Part shown: positions 60,864-64,000 of the stretch, one piece after another | Numbering within the stretch: position 1 is the stretch's first letter | Layout of the letters: the number at the start of each line of letters is the position of its first letter | NCBI GenBank assembly: GCA_947499955.1 | Contig: CANMQI010000002.1 | Span: 124,001 to 188,000 of the forward strand | Direction: 5' to 3' | Source of the DNA: an uncultured Granulosicoccus sp. | GTDB taxonomy: Bacteria > Pseudomonadota > Gammaproteobacteria > Granulosicoccales > Granulosicoccaceae | DNA: 64,000 nucleotides | Position numbers and translations under genes: made by a program | Notes under the pieces: generated by a model | Database searches by the model: none | The model's input: the letters and a program-made list of their open reading frames with translations, nothing else | What the model was told of the DNA's origin: nothing

Positions 60864-61690
60864 TATTCCTTTAGCCCAGTCGCCGCAATGCCTTCCACAA
60901 AATTCTTGCGCAGCATCACGAAGATGGTGACTGAGGGAATCAACACCACGGTTGCGGCGGCGCTTAGTTTGCCCAGATCGACGGTATACCCGGTCTGGAA
61001 CAGTGCCAGGCCTACTTCGATCGTATAGGAATCACGTGAGGTTGCCACGATGAGCGGCCATGCAAATGAGGTCCAGGCCTGGAAGAACGCCAGTACCGCC
61101 AACGCCCCGAGAGCACCACGCAGCAAGGGCAGAACGATCACGAAGAAAATCCAGATTTCACCGGCACCGTCGATTCTTGCCGCTTCCAGCAATTCGTCCG
61201 GAATGGCATGTATGACGCTCTGCCGAATCAGGAAGATGCCGAAGCTCATGACAAGATAGCCAATCAGCAAGCCTGGCACGGTGTCCAGCAGACCGAGTTC
61301 CTGTACCTGGAAGTACAAGGGGATCATGTACACCTCGAAGGGTATGATCGCGGTTGCCAGAATGATGGCAAAGATCACTGACAGGATGCGAAAGCGGAAT
61401 TTTCCGAGAATGTAACCGGCAATGGACGATGTGATGAGGATGGCTATGGTAGAGGCCACTGCAAACATCAGACTGTTCAGTACCCAGCTCAATAGCGGGG
61501 TATCGGCCAGAACGGTTGCCAGATTGTCGATTGTCGGGTTGGCAGGGATGAGCCTGGGAGGCCAGCTCAATAGCTCTTCTGGTGATTTGAAGGCATTGGA
61601 TACCAGCAGTGCCAGAGGTGTGATCATCAGGATGCAGAATCCAAACAACACGATATCGATCAGCAAGTTGGTCAGTCGAGTTCGACTCAC
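60863..61690 (-). CDS. Sugar ABC transporter permease (MalG-like)
   Basis: This 275-residue permease of the CUT1 class has six hydrophobic helices. The EAA loop is LLEAARIDGAGEIWIFFVIV near 170-188. It pairs with the MalF-like subunit whose stop overlaps its start by four bases. The downstream AGE gene begins at its stop (TAATG). The pair should import an oligosaccharide or sugar alcohol. Confidence 0.93.
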   Translation of the reverse strand: MSRTRLTNLLIDIVLFGFCILMITPLALLVSNAFKSPEELLSWPPRLIPANPTIDNLATVLADTPLLSWVLNSLMFAVASTIAILITSSIAGYILGKFRFRILSVIFAIILATAIIPFEVYMIPLYFQVQELGLLDTVPGLLIGYLVMSFGIFLIRQSVIHAIPDELLEAARIDGAGEIWIFFVIVLPLLRGALGALAVLAFFQAWTSFAWPLIVATSRDSYTIEVGLALFQTGYTVDLGKLSAAATVVLIPSVTIFVMLRKNFVEGIAATGLKE

Positions 61691-62580
61691 TGTGATTTGC
61701 CTCCTTTTTCACGCAATAGTGAAAACTGGATAAGCGTCAGTATCAGCACGATCACCAGCAATACCACGGCTTCCGAGGCGGCATAGCCGATACGGTAGTT
61801 GCGAAAACTGTTTTCCAGCATGTCCATGACCAGCACCCGAACCTGGCGTCCCGGTGCGCCCTGCGAATCCGATGCCAGTACGAATGCCTGTGCATAGACG
61901 TTGAATCCTGATACCAGGGTGACGACCGAGACATACAGAGTGATCGGTTTCAGCAGCGGGATGGACAGGAACCGGAAGGCTTGAAAGGCCGAGGCACCAT
62001 CCAGTCGGGCGGCTTCATACAGTGAATGAGGCAGATTCTTGAACCCGACGATATAGATCAGTACCGCATAACCTAGTGCTTGCCAGGAGCACAGAACAAT
62101 GATGCAGATGATGGACAGCACCGGATCGAACAGCCAGGCTTGGGGTTCCAGGCCGAATTTCATCAAGACGGCATTCAGTGGACCAAGCTTGGCATCGAAA
62201 ATCCATTTCCACGCCATGGCTGCCGGTACCAGTGAGACGACATGGGGAATGAAGATAGCGGTTTCGTAAAAGCCTGCAAAACGTGATCGTGTTCGGTGAT
62301 AGATGAGTGCAGCCAGCCCCAGAGACAAAGGGATGGTTATCAGCAGAACGCCGAAGGCAATAATGGCGGTATTCAGCAACGCTGCCTGGAACAGATCGTC
62401 TTCGAGCAGCTCACGAAAGTTCTGCAGCCCGATGAAGGGCTTGTTCTTCGAGATGATGTCCCATTTGTGGAGGCTCAGGCGCAGGATCTCGCCGATGGGC
62501 ATGATCCTTACCCAGACATAGATGGCCAGGACCGGTATCAGTGCCGCAAGGGCAAACAGCAGTTTTCGGTGTCTGAGCAC
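61687..62580 (-). CDS. Sugar ABC transporter permease (MalF-like)
   Basis: This 297-residue permease has about six helices. Its EAA loop is LYEAARLDGASAFQAFRFLS near 192-210. It is the second gene of the operon, about 100 bases after the binding-protein stop. That gap holds a hairpin. It overlaps the MalG-like gene by four bases. It lacks the long periplasmic loop of E. coli MalF, like most CUT1 permeases. Confidence 0.93.
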   Translation of the reverse strand: MLRHRKLLFALAALIPVLAIYVWVRIMPIGEILRLSLHKWDIISKNKPFIGLQNFRELLEDDLFQAALLNTAIIAFGVLLITIPLSLGLAALIYHRTRSRFAGFYETAIFIPHVVSLVPAAMAWKWIFDAKLGPLNAVLMKFGLEPQAWLFDPVLSIICIIVLCSWQALGYAVLIYIVGFKNLPHSLYEAARLDGASAFQAFRFLSIPLLKPITLYVSVVTLVSGFNVYAQAFVLASDSQGAPGRQVRVLVMDMLENSFRNYRIGYAASEAVVLLVIVLILTLIQFSLLREKGGKSQ

Positions 62581-62625
62581 GATGGTCTACGTTGTCAGTT
62601 GATAATTGGGATATACGAGGTAGGG

Positions 62626-62667
62626 ACCCGGGCAGCCTGCTTCCTGATACAGAAGGACTGTCCGGGT
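62626..62667 (-). promoter_or_regulatory. Intercistronic hairpin between MalE-like and MalF-like genes
   Basis: ACCCGGGCAG (62626-62635) pairs with CTGTCCGGGT (62658-62667) over ten positions with one G-U. The loop is 22 bases, and two further outer G-C pairs are possible past a mismatch. It lies in the 102-base gap after the binding-protein gene. No U-run follows. It is the same arrangement as the hairpins in the phosphate, CUT2 and TRAP operons. Confidence 0.6.
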
Positions 62668-62682
62668 ACCTGTCAGACTTAC

Positions 62683-63978
62683 CTAGTCCGCCAGCAGTCC
62701 TTCGCGCTTCAGGATCTTGTTGATGTCGTCATCGACATCGGCCAGGATAGCTTTCTGAGCTTCGCTGTTACCTGCCAGGCTTTCATCGGCAAAGGCGTCG
62801 GTGAGAGCCGCTGCAACTCGCGACAAGACTTCCTCAACCGGGCTGATGGCTGGCAGGGTAAAGAACTCGTAGTCGGCCGGATAGTTCATGAAAGCTGCAA
62901 AGGCTGGTGCCTTTTCGATGACGGCGGAGTAATCGACATTGGCGCGGTTGGGCAACCAGCCGATGTTCTCGAGCATCCAGTTGAGCTGTTCGGGCTCATT
63001 GGCCATCTGCGTGAATTCCCAGGCTGCGGATTCGGCATCGCCCTCGGCCTTGACATAGAGGTTGACAGCCAGAGCAATGGAACCGCGCGGCAATGGCGCC
63101 GTTGCGTAGTTCAGGTCGGGAGACTTCTTGGCGATATCACCGATGACCCAGGACTCCCGAATGAACATGGCCGTCTGTTGACGTTCGAAGGCTTCAGCAT
63201 CGGCAGGCATCTCGACACTGACATTCTTCTGCGCGTGTACATTCTCCACATACTGATTGAAGGCCTGAAGACCGGCTTCGGTGTTGACTCCCGATTGCCA
63301 TTTGCCATCGCCGGCAGGTTCCACCAGATTGCCGCCGAACTGAAACATGTTGATCCAGAATTTCTCGGCAATGCCCTGGCCGCCACCTGACAGACGCAGG
63401 CTCCAGCCTGAGACTTCCGGATTGCCGTTGGCGTCACGCTGAGTGAGTTTGGTGGCGTAATCGGTGTAGTCCGCCATGGTGGCCGGCGGTGCATCGAGCC
63501 CTGCAGATTCGAACATGTCTGTGTTGTAGAAAAGGGCGCCTTGTCCTCGAAAGAGTGGCACACCGAAGACAGTGTCCTGATAGGAAGCGCCCTGGCTGAA
63601 GAAGTCGCTGAAGTTGCCATCACCAGTAACGAACTCCGCCACAGGTGCGGGTGCAGGATTGAACAGTTCATTTTCCAGATAGCGTGTGGCCGTGGAATTG
63701 GCCAGTTCGATGATGACATTGCCAGCAGAGCCTGAACTGACACCCAGCGCAATCCGTTTTTCGTGCTCTCGCAGCGGAATGGCCTCTACCGTGATATTCA
63801 GGTCAGGATGTTGCTGCATGAGCTCGGCTGCCACGCGTTCGTAGAAGGGCGCCATTTCCGGGAAGCCACTCCATACCTTGAGATCTTCCGCATGCGTGCT
63901 TCCGGCTGTCAGCAGTAGTGCGCTGGAGGCGGCGAGTATTCTGGTAGTACCAAGTCTTGAAATCGATCGTTTTGACAT
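62683..63978 (-). CDS. Sugar ABC transporter periplasmic binding protein (family 1)
   Basis: This 431-residue periplasmic protein of the MalE-type family has a signal peptide ending near STHAEDL (residue 31). EDLKVWSGFPEMAPFYERVA starts the mature part, and GVPLFRGQGALFYNTDMFE is near 140. It delivers a sugar to the MalFG-like permeases. GAGGAA lies upstream of the ATG at 63978. It is the first gene of the minus-strand operon; the promoter is at or beyond the window end. Confidence 0.93.
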   Translation of the reverse strand: MSKRSISRLGTTRILAASSALLLTAGSTHAEDLKVWSGFPEMAPFYERVAAELMQQHPDLNITVEAIPLREHEKRIALGVSSGSAGNVIIELANSTATRYLENELFNPAPAPVAEFVTGDGNFSDFFSQGASYQDTVFGVPLFRGQGALFYNTDMFESAGLDAPPATMADYTDYATKLTQRDANGNPEVSGWSLRLSGGGQGIAEKFWINMFQFGGNLVEPAGDGKWQSGVNTEAGLQAFNQYVENVHAQKNVSVEMPADAEAFERQQTAMFIRESWVIGDIAKKSPDLNYATAPLPRGSIALAVNLYVKAEGDAESAAWEFTQMANEPEQLNWMLENIGWLPNRANVDYSAVIEKAPAFAAFMNYPADYEFFTLPAISPVEEVLSRVAAALTDAFADESLAGNSEAQKAILADVDDDINKILKREGLLAD

Positions 63979-64000
63979 TGTTGGTTCCTCAGGGGCCGTA

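Noticed and set aside
1-64000. tRNA, rRNA, integrase or transposase genes
   Set aside because: None found by eye. A tRNAscan/Infernal run would be decisive for RNA genes.

Overview
The window reads as chromosomal DNA of a free-living, fairly GC-rich Gram-negative bacterium. The evidence is signal peptides and a lipobox, an OmpA-type protein, TRAP and ABC importers, glutathione-linked enzymes (GST, a GloA-like VOC protein, a GCS2 ligase) and YigZ/YajD/Fsr-type proteins. A heterotrophic, probably marine gammaproteobacterium is my best guess; this is inference, since no rRNA or phylogenetic marker is present. I saw no tRNA, rRNA, CRISPR array, transposase, integrase or phage gene.

Layout. 1-4370: phosphate importer pstS(partial)-pstC-pstA-pstB, followed by a Fic-fold protein with a damaged active-site motif and a small unknown gene. 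4508-13141: single housekeeping and accessory genes (GCS2 ligase, a small cysteine-rich protein, a tiny membrane protein, aminotransferase, secreted M28 peptidase, GST, an anchored unknown, a dCache-HAMP-GGDEF cyclase). 13221-18687 (minus): an RbsB/C-like sugar importer with a one-domain ATPase, then a DoeB-like deacylase, an aldo/keto reductase and a GloA-like VOC protein. 18892-21647: rpe-gph and an OmpA-like protein. 21815-26274: a ferric-type ABC importer with a fused permease. 26385-32089: a LacI-regulated divergon (TRAP transporter against alpha/beta hydrolase, ABM-like protein and regulator). It is flanked by direct repeats of the 3' end of an enoyl-CoA hydratase gene, so it looks like an inserted cassette of lower GC. 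32093-44005: enoyl-CoA hydratase, secreted M14 peptidase, DUF6151-like protein, Fsr-like MFS, quinone reductase, CDF, MATE, AKR7-type reductase, 3-hydroxybutyrate dehydrogenase, MAPEG protein, YajD and YigZ. 44170-49597: glycosyltransferase, three unknown proteins, chemoreceptor. 49604-52449: SDR, aldehyde dehydrogenase and TetR regulator. 52589-54962: a divergent MscS-type channel and a membrane-anchored EndoU-type RNase. 55088-63978: a glycan- or sugar-uptake locus with a secreted unknown, a CBM9-like lipoprotein, a GPH symporter, and a Mal-type ABC importer with an AGE-fold epimerase.

How it works together. The window is dominated by solute acquisition: six import systems for phosphate, two or three sugars, ferric iron and probably an organic acid. 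The most consistent hidden structure is an RNA one. At four of the five binding-protein-to-permease junctions there is a strong inverted repeat in the short intercistronic gap (456-489, 14997-15043, 28327-28357, 62626-62667). This suggests a shared post-transcriptional way of making more binding protein than permease. Tail-to-tail gene pairs are often separated by compact GC-rich hairpins that would serve as bidirectional terminators, or have almost no spacer at all.
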